Part shown: one piece after another, positions 1-10,517 of the stretch | Numbering within the stretch: position 1 is the stretch's first letter | Layout of the letters: each line of letters begins with the position of its first letter | Origin: Symsagittifera roscoffensis | Lineage: Eukaryota > Xenacoelomorpha > Acoela > Convolutidae | Assembly: GCF_963678635.1 (NCBI RefSeq) | Contig: NC_087065.1 | Span: 49,493,011-49,557,010, forward strand | Length of the DNA stretch: 64,000 bases | Direction: 5' to 3' | The notes under the pieces: generated by a model | Databases searched by the model: none | What the model saw: the letters and a program-made list of their open reading frames with translations, nothing else | What the model was told of the DNA's origin: nothing | Made by a program: the position numbers and the translations under genes

Positions 1-330
1 ATTCAGGAGCAGAATCAAACATAATAATCATTCCCACATGGAATGAGATAAAAACATTACACCCAAAATTAACACTTCTTGAAACCTCCAGTAAACTAGC
101 AACAGCACAGGGATCAACATTGGTAAACTATGGAAAAATTCAATTATTTCTTCTCCCCACAAGAACAATGGAACAGAATAAAATTTTAAATAAACCATTT
201 AAACAAATATTTCATATCACTGATATTAAACACAATATCGTAGGAATACCATTTATCTCTAAATATATACCAACAATCAACATCTTAAACAGTAAAATAC
301 TAATCAAAGATAAATACACCAAAACAAAAG
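1..330 (+). pseudogene. aspartic protease domain of Pol (5' end cut by window)
   Basis: Retroviral-type aspartic protease that would process the Gag-Pol precursor. The D-S-G-A active-site signature is at the first bases, with the first base of the Asp codon outside the window. About 70 codons later comes H-N-I-V-G-I-P-F followed by Y-x-P-x-I, the conserved second half of this protease fold (the I/L-L-G position). The frame is open across this stretch and continuous with RT. The upstream protease residues and Gag must lie left of the window. Confidence 0.75.
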
Positions 331-999
331 ACACATCCCTAACATTTTTCCAAAGATTAAACAAACAACCACCATTCTTTTCAAAATTTTATCCAAAATA
401 TAACCAACAAAGAAAACACCTGAAACCACTATCAGGAAACATATATAATTTTTCAATAAAACAAGTTCACCAATATGATAAAAAACAAAATAAAAAACAA
501 CTCTATATGTCAGACTTTGAATTCAAACCTATCCATAAGTTTTTCAAAATCACAATCTCATCCATAAAATATTTGAAAAACTCGAATTCAGATATTATAT
601 CTCTACATGTATACAACAATACACCCTATCAAGTAACATTACCTTTAGGACTTTTAGGCTATTGCGAAACCAACGCTACGATATCACCAATACACGAAAA
701 AGAATACCGCGTAAATAATATACTCCAATTATTAGATGTTTGTCAATCCACAATTCTTAATGAAGAATTATCCATAAATATTATAATAAGTAATGAAAAA
801 AGAAATACAGATTATTTCACAAAAACTCCATATTTCAAACCTACATTCAACATAAGTAACTACACAGAGACTCAACAGAAGTTTTTAACAATGTTTAACT
901 TTCAACATTCACAAATAACACAAGACGAATTTGATAAATTAGCCAAACAGCTAATAAAATATTCATCAGTCTATGCAACATCTAAATTTGATGTTGGCA

Positions 1000-2340
1000 A
1001 AATCAGCTCATCACTACACCTTCCACTAAAACCTGACGCAGTTTTCAAAAAACAAAGAGCAAGTAAAGTACCAATTCACTTACATGATAAAGTAAACAGA
1101 TTGCTCGATATTTTAGAACAATACAATATTATCTCACCGGTAAACAAAGAAGAACAACCAAAAGGTAACACATTTATCAACCCTGTTATCATCCTAGCAA
1201 AAGGAGAATCATTAAAAATAGTTCTAGACGCTAGATACCTTAATTCACTAATAGACGAATCAAAATGCAATTGGCCTATTGAACCAATACAAGTTATTTT
1301 AACAAAAATAAACGGAAAATACTTTACAACCGCAGATATGAATAGTGCATACAATCAAATGCCACTAGATGAACAATCGCGACGCTTAACACAATTTGTT
1401 ATTGGAAATCAGCAATATGAATTCAACCGCCTATTCTATGGAATATCCATAGGACCAGCAGCATTTTCAGCTTTTATGAGCAAAATTTTTAGACCACTAA
1501 TACTCAAGAAAAACGCAATCACTTATTTAGACGATGTTTTTATGCAATCACAAACAAAAGAAGAAATGTTCAATGTCTTAGAAAACTATCACAAAATACT
1601 TCAGAACGAAAATCTGAGGGCCGCCCCCGATAAATCACACTTCTTTTTAACACGAGTTAAATTCTTAGGACATAATATAGAAAGAAAAACAATCACTCCA
1701 TTAAAATCACGCATTGATGCTATTCAAAAACTCCAACCACCAACAAACAAAAAGAAAATCCAAGAATTCCTTGGAATGTTAAACTTTTTAAGCAAATATG
1801 TCTATAAAATGCAATTATACCTAAGACCATTCTATAATATACTTAGACAACAAAATAATTTTGAATGGAACACAGAACATCAAGCACGATTTGAAGAAAT
1901 TAAAAAACTCCTAACTGAACAAATTTCGAATAAAATTCCAGATCCAAATCAACCATTCTATGCAATGTGCGATGCTTCGAATTTTGGCATCGGCGCAGCA
2001 TTATTACAATCACACAATGGCACAAACAAAATGAATCTTATATCAGCAAATTCTCGATTATTCACTCAAGCAGAGCTACGACTCTCAACTCTAATGAGAG
2101 AATGTACAGCCATAATATATACACTAACAGAATATGAATTTCTGATACTTGGATCAAAACATCCAACAGTTCTATTCACAGATCACAAACCAATCATTTT
2201 TCTCTTTACACAAAAATCCAATCCAAATCATCGAGTTTATAGATTTCAATTAATTCTAATGAAATTCCCAAACTTACATATAGTTTGGACAGCAGGAAAA
2301 AATCTTGCATTACCAGACACATTAAGTCGAAATACACCAC
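1000..2340 (+). pseudogene. reverse transcriptase and RNase H domains of Pol
   Basis: RT copies the element RNA into DNA, and RNase H removes the RNA strand. Visible RT motifs: the A-D-M-N-S-A-Y-N box with catalytic Asp at codon 1335, L-F-Y-G-I-S-I-G-P-A, and Y-L-D-D-V-F with the Asp pair at 1530-1535, then F-L-G-H-N-I. RNase H shows C-D-A-S-N-F-G-I-G-A near 1970, R-E-C-T-A near 2098, T-D-H-K-P near 2179 and A-L-P-D-T-L-S-R near 2308, so the acidic residues are all present. This stretch has no internal stop and is the best preserved part of the element. Confidence 0.92.
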
Positions 2341-2599
2341 CTGAATTACTTACACGTAAAACTACAGTAGAAATACCCAAAAATATAAAATTCTACCTTG
2401 CAGAAAACGAAACATCACCCCGACTAGAATGCAAATATGCAGTAAAAACCGACGTTGAACAATCACAGATAAATAACCTACAACACTTTCCACTTTATTT
2501 AGACTGCCAAAATAACCACTACGAAGTTGATCTACTTGGAACATCAACTTTCAAACCAATTCCATACTCACAATGGATAAAAAATAACACCCAACAAAA

Positions 2600-4223
2600 A
2601 GAGTAAAACAACACCCGCATAAAAAAGACTTTTTTCCATTAATTGAAAAAGAAAACCTAACTGACAAAATAAATTTATCAGGACCACAAACAAACGATTC
2701 AAAATACACAATAAATCAAGTATTTGACCTCCATGACCCACTTGATACAATTCCTTTATCTAAATTAGAAATTGCAAACATTTTTCTCCCCCCAACAGAT
2801 AAAATTACAATTAATACTTTGAAACAATATCAAAATCTTGACCCAGTAATTAGACAACTAAAATCATGGCACAAATATAAAACTAAACCCGTCAAGGCAG
2901 ATACAACTATTTTAGGAAATAAAACACTCCTCCGATATTTTCGAAAATTTAATAATACAACCATTAACGAAAACACAGACCTTCTAGAATACAAATTAAA
3001 TGAATCTACAGTTCCCTGTCTCCCTCTAAGTATGATTCTTATAGCTTTTAATATTTCACATACACTAAACATTAAAGGACACTCTGGATCAGAGAAAACA
3101 TATTCAAATTTCATACAAAACTTTTATTTTCCAAATGCACCAATTTGGATAAAAGTACTATGCAATGATTGTATAGTATGTCAACTAAATAAACCTTACC
3201 CAAATCAAAAACAAATAGCTCAAAAACAAGATTTCAAAGGACAAAGTTTGTACTTTAACCACCGTATTTCATTTGATACAAAAGGACCAATTTCACCCTT
3301 ATCCGAAGGAAACTCCTACATTATGGTAATTATTGACGCGTTTACACATTATGTAGCACTTAACCCAGTACCACATTGTAACGCTTATTACGCTTACACA
3401 ACACTCTATGAACACTGGATAGCTAAATTCGGACTACCAGAAATTTTAGTTACAGACAACGGTACAGAATTCATAAATAATGAAATCGTCACACTATGTC
3501 ATCTTTATAATATCAAACACAAACCACGTACATCTCACGCACCTTGGACAAACGGCTTAGTCGAAAGTATGAACCGTTCACTACAAGAATATCTTAGATG
3601 TATCATCAATGGAAATGATACAAGATATACCGAATGGTCAGCAGATGTAAAACTATTTCCCTTAGCATATAATTCACAAATCACGACAACTCTAGGAATG
3701 TCACCATATGAAATGGTTTTTAATCAAAAGCCACGCAAACCGATTATGTTTACAGCAAACTCTCATAAAAATGCACAAAGTTATTGTCAACCGAATAAAG
3801 ACTCAATTTGTTATAATCTACCTCTACACACACACGATGAAGATCATTTTCATCACCCACAAATTCTTAAATTAGCCTCCGGTACACACACCGAATGGAT
3901 TTTAAACAGAGATAAAAAACACAATGAAATTTACCAAAGAGTAACAAAAAAGTTGTTACAAAGGCAAAACATTAATGAACAAATAAATTCACGCTTTACA
4001 CCAGCCTCCGATTTAAAAATTGGAACATTTGTTTTAATACCCAATTTTAACACTCAAAGGAATTTCTAAAAAATTACAACCCCTTCGTAAAGGACCATAC
4101 CAAATAATTGCCAAACCCACTGATGTCACATATAAAATCACCGACTCAGAACAAAAAGAAATTGTTCAACATCGAACGACCTATTACCTTATTACCCAAA
4201 AGAATACGCACTACGCGAACTAA
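2600..4223 (+). pseudogene. integrase domain of Pol
   Basis: Integrase inserts the DNA copy into the host genome. The frame is open from about 2600, well before its first likely start codon, so it continues Pol across a frame change and is not a separate gene. An H-x-H then C-x-x-C zinc-binding region lies at about 3054-3185. The catalytic triad is visible as F-D-T-K-G-P (Asp at 3275), T-D-N-G-T-E-F (Asp at 3455) and L-V-E-S-M-N (Glu at 3563), giving the standard 35-residue D-E spacing. The C-terminal G-P-Y-Q-I module sits in another frame at about 4092-4106, after a one-base frame change near 4058. A further change near 4175 leads to a Leu-Pro-Tyr-Tyr segment. Confidence 0.9.
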
Positions 4224-4298
4224 CTCAATTGTATTCTTTCACAGGTTTAAAAGTTATTCAAAATTACCCACATACGGAAAATAAAACAAAGGAACAAC

Positions 4299-4553
4299 AT
4301 GACATTCACCTCGAAAACCAAAATAAAAAATCAACTACAACAAAAAAACAATACAAAAAAGCTAGATCAAAATACACCACAAAAAGAAAGAAAAAATAGA
4401 AAAATGATAGAAAAAATAATACCTCAAGAACAAATCGACAAATCAGAACATAGAGAGTCATCACGACTTAGAAATCAACCACGTAAAAACTATAAAACAT
4501 TCATTCCACAATCTAAAATATTAAAGAAAGTCGAATTTCAAAAACAGCTTTAA
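4299..4553 (+). pseudogene. basic C-terminal tail of Pol
   Basis: This 84-codon frame is rich in Lys, Gln and Asn and ends with S-R-L-R-N-Q-P-R-K-N-Y, a basic tail of the kind found at the end of gypsy integrases. The preceding Pol frame closes in the same stretch, so this is probably the end of Pol after another frame change and not an independent gene. The many A-runs around 4320-4400 make single-base errors or slips likely. Confidence 0.5.
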
Positions 4554-5146
4554 ATTTATATTTAATAATTTTTGCACCTCTGAAATATTTTGAACTTTCA
4601 TTTTTCAAAATAACATGCTGACAAACACGCAACGATTCTAGTTCATAATTAGCCAATAGGATTCATCCAATCCGTCACCTTCTCTAACTCTAACACAGAT
4701 CAACTAGACGAACGATATTAAACTCCAGGCATATCTATAACTATAACTTTGCGACCTCCAGGTCAAAAATAAGCAAACCATTCCAACTTGACAACTAAAA
4801 TAAATATCACCATAATATCATAACCCTCCCTTATCTAATAAACCAAAGATCAACAATATTTCCCCAACTCAGACCTCAAATACCCCCCAAACAAATATGT
4901 TAAATTAGCCTAAAGTAAAAGAACGACCATTTTAATTAGCCTAAAGTATAAAAATCTCAAAAATACCCCAGATCATTTGACAAATGAAAATAAAGACAAA
5001 GAAGACCTCCCGATCACCATAAAATTTGCCCCCAACAATTTTTCACAAAACTCGACCCACTTGTCAAAAAACCAATAAATAATTCGACCACACTTGAAAA
5101 TTGCCTCAAACAACAAAAAATATTCGATCGAGAAGCCATTTCTTAA
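4554..5146 (+). other. non-coding gap between Pol and the accessory ORFs
   Basis: About 590 bases with no convincing reading frame. It shares the A-rich, G-poor composition of the element. A short direct repeat, A-A-T-T-A-G-C-C-T-A-A-A-G-T-A, occurs twice near 4903-4950, 34 bases apart. A spacer of this size after Pol would suit a splice acceptor or internal start for the downstream genes, but no clear polypyrimidine-AG site stands out. Confidence 0.4.
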
Positions 5147-5377
5147 ATGCTCTTCTCTCGACCAGTTACCATAATTCTAAACATTCTCGCAAACTTTTTC
5201 ACAATATTTAAACCTTTCATCATATTTCTTTTTGATACCTTTGAATCTTTTATAATAATCTTAATCATTTTTTGCAATATTTTTTTATTTTTCTATTCCA
5301 TATTTGAACTATACCTCCAGCTTTCAAAAGCTATTGACTATATCCACAGGTACGATTCACAAAACTTATCTAAATGA
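5147..5377 (+). CDS. small hydrophobic protein A (accessory ORF of the retroelement)
   Basis: A 76-codon ORF with an ATG start, placed right after an in-frame TAA. I do not recognise the family. The product is dominated by Ile, Phe and Leu: a hydrophobic stretch at residues 8-28 and a longer one at about 30-56, then a short polar tail with charged residues. That predicts a two-pass membrane protein of viroporin-like size. Its TGA stop overlaps the ATG of the next ORF as A-T-G-A at 5374-5377, suggesting coupled expression. Function is unknown. AT-rich DNA easily encodes Phe/Ile runs by chance, so the overlap and position are the main support. Confidence 0.45.
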   Translation: MLFSRPVTIILNILANFFTIFKPFIIFLFDTFESFIIILIIFCNIFLFFYSIFELYLQLSKAIDYIHRYDSQNLSK

Positions 5378-5562
5378 TACGAACCATTTTTAGTAGAACA
5401 GATATTTTCTTACTATTTGTAATTTTTATAACATTTCTATCATCTCTCATCTTGACCATATGCAAATGTATAAAGAAAGCAATTATCACATTCGCCCTAG
5501 CAACAATCCTCCTAATTCTTTTTCTAGAAGAATATTACAATAAACATAAATTTTTTCACTAA
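5374..5562 (+). CDS. small hydrophobic protein B (accessory ORF of the retroelement)
   Basis: A 62-codon ATG ORF starting in an A-T-G-A overlap with the preceding small ORF. The product has a hydrophobic segment at about residues 11-31, a short Cys/Lys turn (C-K-C-I-K-K), a second hydrophobic segment at about 35-51, and a charged tail. It could be a two-pass membrane protein, or the membrane-anchored start of the Pro/Ser/Thr-rich frame that is open from 5558. I cannot assign a family. Confidence 0.45.
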   Translation: MIRTIFSRTDIFLLFVIFITFLSSLILTICKCIKKAIITFALATILLILFLEEYYNKHKFFH

Positions 5563-6705
5563 AAGAATAGATCAAAAACCATCAGAAATTGCTAACCAAC
5601 AATCACACAGTCAGTCTTCACCGACATCATCCCAGGAAAACCCAACACCACCTTCAACTACACAAAACCCCCAAACATCTACACGAATTTCCTTTCAAGA
5701 TAACCCATATACCTTTGAAGAACGACACGCTCGCTTATCAGAACCACTAGAACCAGTTCAACGACAAGCACCTCTAAGTGAACCAACATATATAATTTAT
5801 ACCCAACATTACCACAAGAATTAAGTAGAATACGAAATCCTAGTCAAAACCAAAATACAGTAGAAATAAATAGACAAATTATACATCCTCGACGCAACAG
5901 AAATTTTCAAACTCCCCGAGTTCATTTTGATATACCCCAATCCCCATCACAAGGTACTCCAGAAAACCCCAGTGGTATATTACCAGAAACCCCTACGCTT
6001 CTTTCACAACGTAGCACCTCAAGCCTACCCTCAGATTACTTAGGTTCAACACCAACATCTGAACAAATACGTGAAAATCCCTTTAACCCTACAAACCAAA
6101 CATCACGACTACCATATTGGACAACACATTCATTCACACAAGGTGAACCAAATTTAATCAATGATCCAATAGATATTTCTACGGATACAACAACATCCTC
6201 ATCACTACCAGAAACATTATCACTACCATCAACACCATCAATAAGCCAGATTTCACCACCACCTTTTAACTTAAATTTCCCAAATAACCTCGACGCTAGA
6301 TATCGAGAACAATCATCAACAAATATTCCTTTAAGACTAGACTGGAATACATTCACAGCACCTCCACCATTATTTGGACAACACCTAGAAAGTAACCGAC
6401 TCCACAACTGGGCACTAAATAGACTACAATATAGACAAGACATTCACGAAGACATTCGTGCTCATAACATCCAAATACTCCAACAGAATAGTCTACAATT
6501 AAAATTTGAAATCACGGTTAAATTAAACAACATTACTCAACATCCCTATCCATTAAATCCACCAAATATAACAGCTCAATCCCTACCACCACCATTTATA
6601 ACAACTGAAGTAATATACAAATACGACAGATATACCAAAAAGACAATTGGTTACATCACATTTTATAACCCATACTCAGGATTATCATACACATGTATAT
6701 TCTAA
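5558..6705 (+). pseudogene. Pro/Ser/Thr-rich accessory ORF upstream of env (frame-shifted)
   Basis: An open frame begins at 5558 without an ATG and runs to a stop at 5822-5824. A second frame, open from about 5795 to a TAA at 6703-6705, continues with similar composition, so I read this as one gene of about 380 codons broken by a single frame change near 5790. The first two thirds are rich in Pro, Ser, Thr and Gln and look disordered. The last 120 residues look folded, with Trp/Tyr-containing segments and N-P-Y near the end. Its end overlaps the env start by 13 bases. The membrane ORF just upstream could supply an N-terminal anchor. No family recognised. Confidence 0.5.
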
Positions 6706-9227
6706 AAATATTGATTTTTCTCCAACTCTTTTTTCTAGTAATCTCCAATCAAAACATAAACCCTTCCCCCCGCACAGGACCCCAAGATTTATTAGTAACA
6801 CATTACGATTGTGACGAAAACGAACAAAAAACACTACACAAATATGCAATAAATCAAGTATCACAATGCGAAACAGAACCACAAGCCATAGAAACAACAA
6901 ATGTAATAGCGACACTTTATTCAAAAGCCCGAGCAACAACAGTTATAGGATCTAAATTCACAGCAACATTTTCTGAAAAGAAAGTACATTGTTCACAAGT
7001 CTCAAATGGAAATAAAAACCGACTTGACCACGAATCATTCTACCAGAGTAATATAGAACGACTTTTACATCTCAATCCCGAAGATTGTAAAAACGAGTTA
7101 CTTAGACTAAATATCACAAAAAATAAAAACACAGATAGAAATTTAGTATATTTCCAAGTTTTTTCAGATTCTGTACATCAAGCAGAACTTGAAAGATATC
7201 AAGGACACATAAAATTAGATGAAAAGTACCCATATAACGGCGCACACGGACGATTAACCTATGACATGCACGATAAACACTGGATACCACACATTGGTAT
7301 AAATGACCCATCAAACTGCAAAGCAGACACAAAAAATAAAGGATATCAAGAAATAATGTTTTTCGATTGGAAAATACAACTCGAAAAAATACAACTCACA
7401 CGCGATTTATCAGACAACACAATGATCTATCAAGGAATTAGATTACCTTGTAAAAACGATCAAGGCTATTGTGACCCTACAACACGAACACAAGCAACAA
7501 TTGTTTGGTTCCCCGAAGACACATGTACAACATTTCAAGTAGCAAAAATACACGCTCGTATGATAAAATTTCACGAAAAATATTTTATACAGTCCATTCC
7601 ATATGAACAAGTAAACCCATCACGAAAACAAAGTTCTAATTTTAGGAACATACACAATATAGAAAATAAATTGACACGTTTTCAAATATATCAAGAAACA
7701 GAACTTGCATGTAAATACAGAAACCCACTTCACAAAACACAATACTCTGAAATATTAGTTGAATACGAAAAAGGATTCGACATGACCACTGGAAAAATAA
7801 AAATCGACCCATATGCCACAGGTCATCCTCCAAACGAAGGAACATCATATATACCAGTTAATTTTCAAAAAAGTAAAGGTCAACCCGGTGGACATCTAAA
7901 GCCCCATGACACTAGAAGAACACGTTTACAAGAACTATCATTAATGAATAGTACATATTTCGGTAATATCCACTATGATATTCACTTAGATATGAAATTA
8001 GACTACACAATTAGCAGAATTTTTCAAGAAATGTCACTCTCTGAATTAGAAACACTTCACCAACTATGCGAATTAGAAAGAACACAAATCCTACAATCAC
8101 TTGCATTAGCAGTATTAAAAATACCCTACGCAGGATATTTATTATCAGGCAATAGATCAAATTTTTTAGACTATGAAGGAAACGTTTTATGGTTTTATAC
8201 CTGTACCAAAAAAGTATCACCACTATATGTTTTTGAAGATAAACGATGCTATAAAAGAATCCCTATCTTTTATAAGAATAAAGTACACTTCGTTGACACT
8301 CTTTCAAGACGAACCTATTTCTGGGATACCGCAGTCCCATGTGGATCAGAAAATAGCCACAATGTAGTACAACTGAACCCTGATGAAGATAAATATTACC
8401 TTCTTACCCCATATCCCACATTAATGCAATCACTCTAAAAATTTTCACCTGAAAGCATTAGAGCTATTGTTCGAAACCCAAATATTGACTTACAATCAAT
8501 TGGAATATATTCAAAATCCGATATACAACATCACATTAGAACACAACAATTCCAAGAATTATTAACACAAATGGACACGATACAAAGACAATCAATTGAC
8601 CAAAACTTACGCAAACTTGCCGAAACAGCAGGATTTGCAGACATTTATACACAAGATTATAGCGGATATTTTTAAGACATTAAAGACTATATATATCTCA
8701 ACGGTGAAAAATACCGACCACAAGATATCTCACCTATAAATATTTTTAGCTTTGTTACACTCAAAAATGAAATTCTTGATTTTCTAGGATGGCCCTATTA
8801 CATCTTAGAAAAATTAACTATTTTATACGCAATGTTTAACTTTATAGGATTTCTTTTCTCACTCTTAAAAGGAATCTATAATACATGCGCTATACACACA
8901 CAAGTAAATAGACAAGCAAGTGTAGCACGCATCTTATTTGCAGGATTTTTTGGAATTTTTTCATCATCAATAAACAAAATTCTTTTAGACGCACAAATAA
9001 AAGAATACAACACAAAAATAGCAACAAGACAGAACACATATGACGAAGAACATAACAGTGTAGACATTACGCCTACAGCACCACAGTTACCACCCCTACC
9101 ACATAACCATCCATTATCACTAGTCCCACGAAATTTTCGAAATTTAGCAATAACACACTCCAAATTTCAGACCAACCATATCACAAAGTCCCATTCAACA
9201 TATAATGACACACAATTCACTAGATGA
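6693..9227 (+). pseudogene. env: envelope glycoprotein of the retroelement, two in-frame stops
   Basis: A single frame of about 845 codons, starting at an ATG inside the end of the previous ORF. It is interrupted by TAA at 8436-8438 and TAA at 8673-8675, with no frame change at either. The first 18 residues form a signal peptide (I-L-I-F-L-Q-L-F-F-L-V). A long Cys-containing ectodomain follows. Near 8245-8420 is a pattern C-Y-x-R-I-P-I, F-V-D-T, A-V-P-C and Y-Y-L-L-T-P, which I associate with chuvirus/mononegavirus-like class III glycoproteins captured by retroelements. A helical Gln-rich stretch (8540-8640) leads to a transmembrane segment near 8810-8880 and a second hydrophobic patch near 8930-8980. 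A Pro-rich tail follows; another frame reaches 9309. The broken state is certain, the viral affinity less so. Confidence 0.7.
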
Positions 9228-9305
9228 AAATACATATGAACAAATTATAGAACAACCACATACAACTGCTTTTCAGTCTCAAAATAATAATTTTTTTAGC
9301 CCACG

Positions 9306-10517
9306 ATGAGCCGACAACTTGGATCCCTACACCGCTCAAATTCCCACCCAACCAACCTCAACACTCCAATTACAATAATTCCACTTTTTGCTTTCCCGCC
9401 ACCCGATTTCCCAAACAATAATATAACATCAGGCATGAAATCAGACACTAATTCACATAACTCAGTTTTATACTCCATCTCACAACTCAATAACCCAGAT
9501 ATTGAAACCCCTGATGAATTTGCCGACTCTGAACCATCTCCACCCAATAATTTTCAAACCAATCCCTCAGTTTTTTCGAAACCCCCTTTTCAACCAATCC
9601 CACCATATAACCCACTCCCATCCATTTCTACACCCTCCTATGCTTCACAAGTTACCCCAACCTACTCTTCACTTCATTCAGATCGATCATCCAATTCTCC
9701 AGACACCCCCCAAATCTCCCAAGAACTAGATAATTTTATCACCTTACAACAACAACCCTTCCACTTTGACACCTCAACTATAAACCAGATTTCATCAACC
9801 ATAGAATCATCAAACCCACCTACCCCTACACCCTCTTCAGCTTATACCGCATCACTAGCACCATCATCCACATCCACCGAATCATCAATTAGCACTAATA
9901 GAGCTTATCGCACTTTCAAAAGAAAATTCCCAAACCATCCATTTCCAACAAAACCAGGAACAGCCCGTGAATATATTAATCATCCAAATCACACTAACAC
10001 GAAAGATTTTTCAGCCATCACCTTACCCTCATTTCCACAGTATACTTTAAATACCCCTAACGACACTAACGACACACGTAGTTTTGTAGATGAACAAGTT
10101 TTAATGCCTACACTTCATTGGACATCATATTATCATTTTACTAACCCCCTTTGCCTACCTTTATCTTATACTCACATCGATATAGAACGAAATCAAGATA
10201 TGCTATATCGACTCACTACACCACTAACACATAGACAATTTACTTACATCGGATATAAAAAATCACTAAAAACATACACTGCACCCCGAGCTAACGAATA
10301 TACGCTAGAATATTACGATCATAACATCATCCGAACTAACCAAGACCAATTTTTAGATGATGATCGCTTCGCTAACCCACAAATCACAGAAAAATTTTTC
10401 ATCAAAACACCATATGTTTTTACACTCAATATATTTGATCGCAAATTCGACCACATCATTTCTGAAGCACTAACCGACACACAAGCTTACGAAAGTTTTA
10501 AAGAAAGATTTCAATAA
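9306..10517 (+). CDS. Pro/Ser/Thr-rich accessory ORF downstream of env
   Basis: A 403-codon ATG ORF of unknown family. Residues 1 to about 200 are very rich in Pro, Ser, Thr and Asn and should be disordered. Residues 200-400 look folded, with basic R-T-F-K-R-K-F near 203, L-H-W-T-S-Y-Y-H-F near 273 and several Tyr/Ile strands. Its ATG overlaps, as A-T-G-A at 9306-9309, the TGA of a short frame that extends the env tail. It resembles the ORF upstream of env in layout (disordered, then folded), so the two may be related or convergent. The TAA at 10515-10517 may not be the original end, because the same frame stays open to 11114. Confidence 0.55.
   Translation: MSRQLGSLHRSNSHPTNLNTPITIIPLFAFPPPDFPNNNITSGMKSDTNSHNSVLYSISQLNNPDIETPDEFADSEPSPPNNFQTNPSVFSKPPFQPIPPYNPLPSISTPSYASQVTPTYSSLHSDRSSNSPDTPQISQELDNFITLQQQPFHFDTSTINQISSTIESSNPPTPTPSSAYTASLAPSSTSTESSISTNRAYRTFKRKFPNHPFPTKPGTAREYINHPNHTNTKDFSAITLPSFPQYTLNTPNDTNDTRSFVDEQVLMPTLHWTSYYHFTNPLCLPLSYTHIDIERNQDMLYRLTTPLTHRQFTYIGYKKSLKTYTAPRANEYTLEYYDHNIIRTNQDQFLDDDRFANPQITEKFFIKTPYVFTLNIFDRKFDHIISEALTDTQAYESFKERFQ

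Larger units (their letters stand above)
1..4553 (+). pseudogene. pol: Ty3/gypsy Pol (protease-RT-RNase H-integrase), frame-broken
   Basis: Polyprotein of an LTR retrotransposon: protease, reverse transcriptase, RNase H and integrase in that order, the Ty3/gypsy (Metaviridae) order. The window starts inside it. The frame at position 3 reads S-G-A straight after two bases that end an Asp codon, so the protease active site lies on the window edge. The main frame runs to a stop at 2604-2606. The reading then moves to the frame that is open from about 2600 to 4069, next to the frame holding a G-P-Y-Q-I motif (4059-4223), then back, and ends in a third-frame tail at 4299-4553. At least four frame changes mean this copy cannot make one intact Pol unless some are sequence errors; several sit beside A-runs. 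Gag is not in the window. Confidence 0.9.

Noticed and set aside
6036-9547. Long open frames on the minus strand opposite the retroelement ORFs
   Set aside because: They mirror the + strand codon pattern (A/C-rich codons leave the opposite strand open), lack recognisable domains and conflict with the clear Pol-Env direction.
8436-10517. A genetic code in which TAA is read as an amino acid
   Set aside because: csde1 ends in TGA, but several frames here, including the post-env ORF region, end cleanly at TAA followed by non-coding sequence. Three lone stops in a decaying element need no code change.
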